From assembly GCA_965364515.1 (NCBI GenBank), contig CBDTXZ010000017.1, positions 1 to 30,671 of the forward strand: a stretch of 30,671 bases of DNA, in the 5' to 3' direction. The translations under genes were made by a program, and so were the position numbers. Source of the stretch: JAHEDH01 sp965364515 (lineage in GTDB: Bacteria > Actinomycetota > Acidimicrobiia > Spongiisociales > ZC4RG35). Every line of letters begins with the position of its first letter. Within the stretch, counting starts at the first letter, position 1. Below, one piece after another: positions 30,611 through 30,671 of the stretch. The notes beneath the pieces were generated by a model. The model was given only the letters and a program-made list of their open reading frames with translations, had not been told where the DNA came from and searched no databases.

Positions 30611-30671
30611 ATGCTGGTTCTCACCCGCAAGGCGGGAGAGTCGATCGTCATCGGCAATGAAGTCGTCATCA
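30611..30671 (+). CDS. csrA: Carbon storage regulator CsrA (partial, cut by window end)
   Basis: Only the first 20 codons are present. They read MLVLTRKAGESIVIGNEVVI, which is the conserved N-terminal strand pair of the RNA-binding regulator CsrA, including the arginine used in RNA binding. The ATG is 9 nt after the fliW stop with no strong ribosome-binding site, so it is probably translated by coupling to fliW. It should act on flagellin mRNA under FliW control. The rest lies beyond the window. Confidence 0.93.
   Translation, partial: MLVLTRKAGESIVIGNEVVI

Overview
The window comes from a GC-rich actinobacterium. Signs of this are a topoisomerase I ending in four GxYGP(Y/F) repeats, a SigH/SigR sigma factor with an RsrA-type zinc anti-sigma factor, a DUF222 (13E12) HNH endonuclease, the F420-associated metalloprotease family, and start codons placed just behind a -10 box. 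FlbD, FliW and CsrA at the right edge show a motile, flagellated lineage. I infer a deep-branching, Acidimicrobiia-like actinobacterium, but I cannot name a genus from sequence alone.

Layout. 1-1315: remnant of a repeat array and an HNH endonuclease. 1436-3810 (minus): ECHDC3-like crotonase and acyl-CoA ligase operon. 4098-7498 (minus): topA and an SDR. 7620-10770: a phosphoribosyltransferase/alpha-beta hydrolase fusion, archease and, tail to tail, RtcB RNA ligase. 10903-13923: MFS transporter, tmk and holB, overlapping. 13924-14265: repeat array and tRNA-Thr(CGT). 14334-15182: sigma/anti-sigma pair. 15256-18378: small membrane protein, metalloprotease, tilS, hpt. 18379-18771: second, larger repeat array. 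18772-23320: ftsH, folP, inactive dual-specificity-phosphatase-like protein, folB, and folK fused to a membrane methyltransferase domain. 23387-24609: leader ORF, small basic protein, and a convergent SDR. 24638-28641: DUF2520 protein, panC, coaX, lysS. 28855-30671: flbD, a degenerate GGDEF protein, fliW and the start of csrA.

The core order (topA, holB, metalloprotease, tilS, hpt, ftsH, folP, folB, folK, DUF2520, panC, coaX, lysS) matches the Mycobacterium tuberculosis housekeeping region as I remember it. However, folE is missing between ftsH and folP, and panD is missing between panC and coaX. Functionally the window covers DNA topology and replication, tRNA modification and charging, purine salvage, folate and CoA synthesis, membrane proteolysis, redox-stress transcription and RNA repair.

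The most unusual features are non-coding. Two intergenic arrays (and a decayed third at the left edge) are built from a 7-nt word, GACACGC or its complement, alternating with about 12-nt mini-palindromes at an exact 19-nt period, with the word inverted on the other flank. Separately, three intergenic regions carry imperfect 7-nt tandem repeats of different sequence. Several genes also have a TANNNT box exactly 6-7 nt before the start codon, best seen at topA, which implies leaderless mRNAs.
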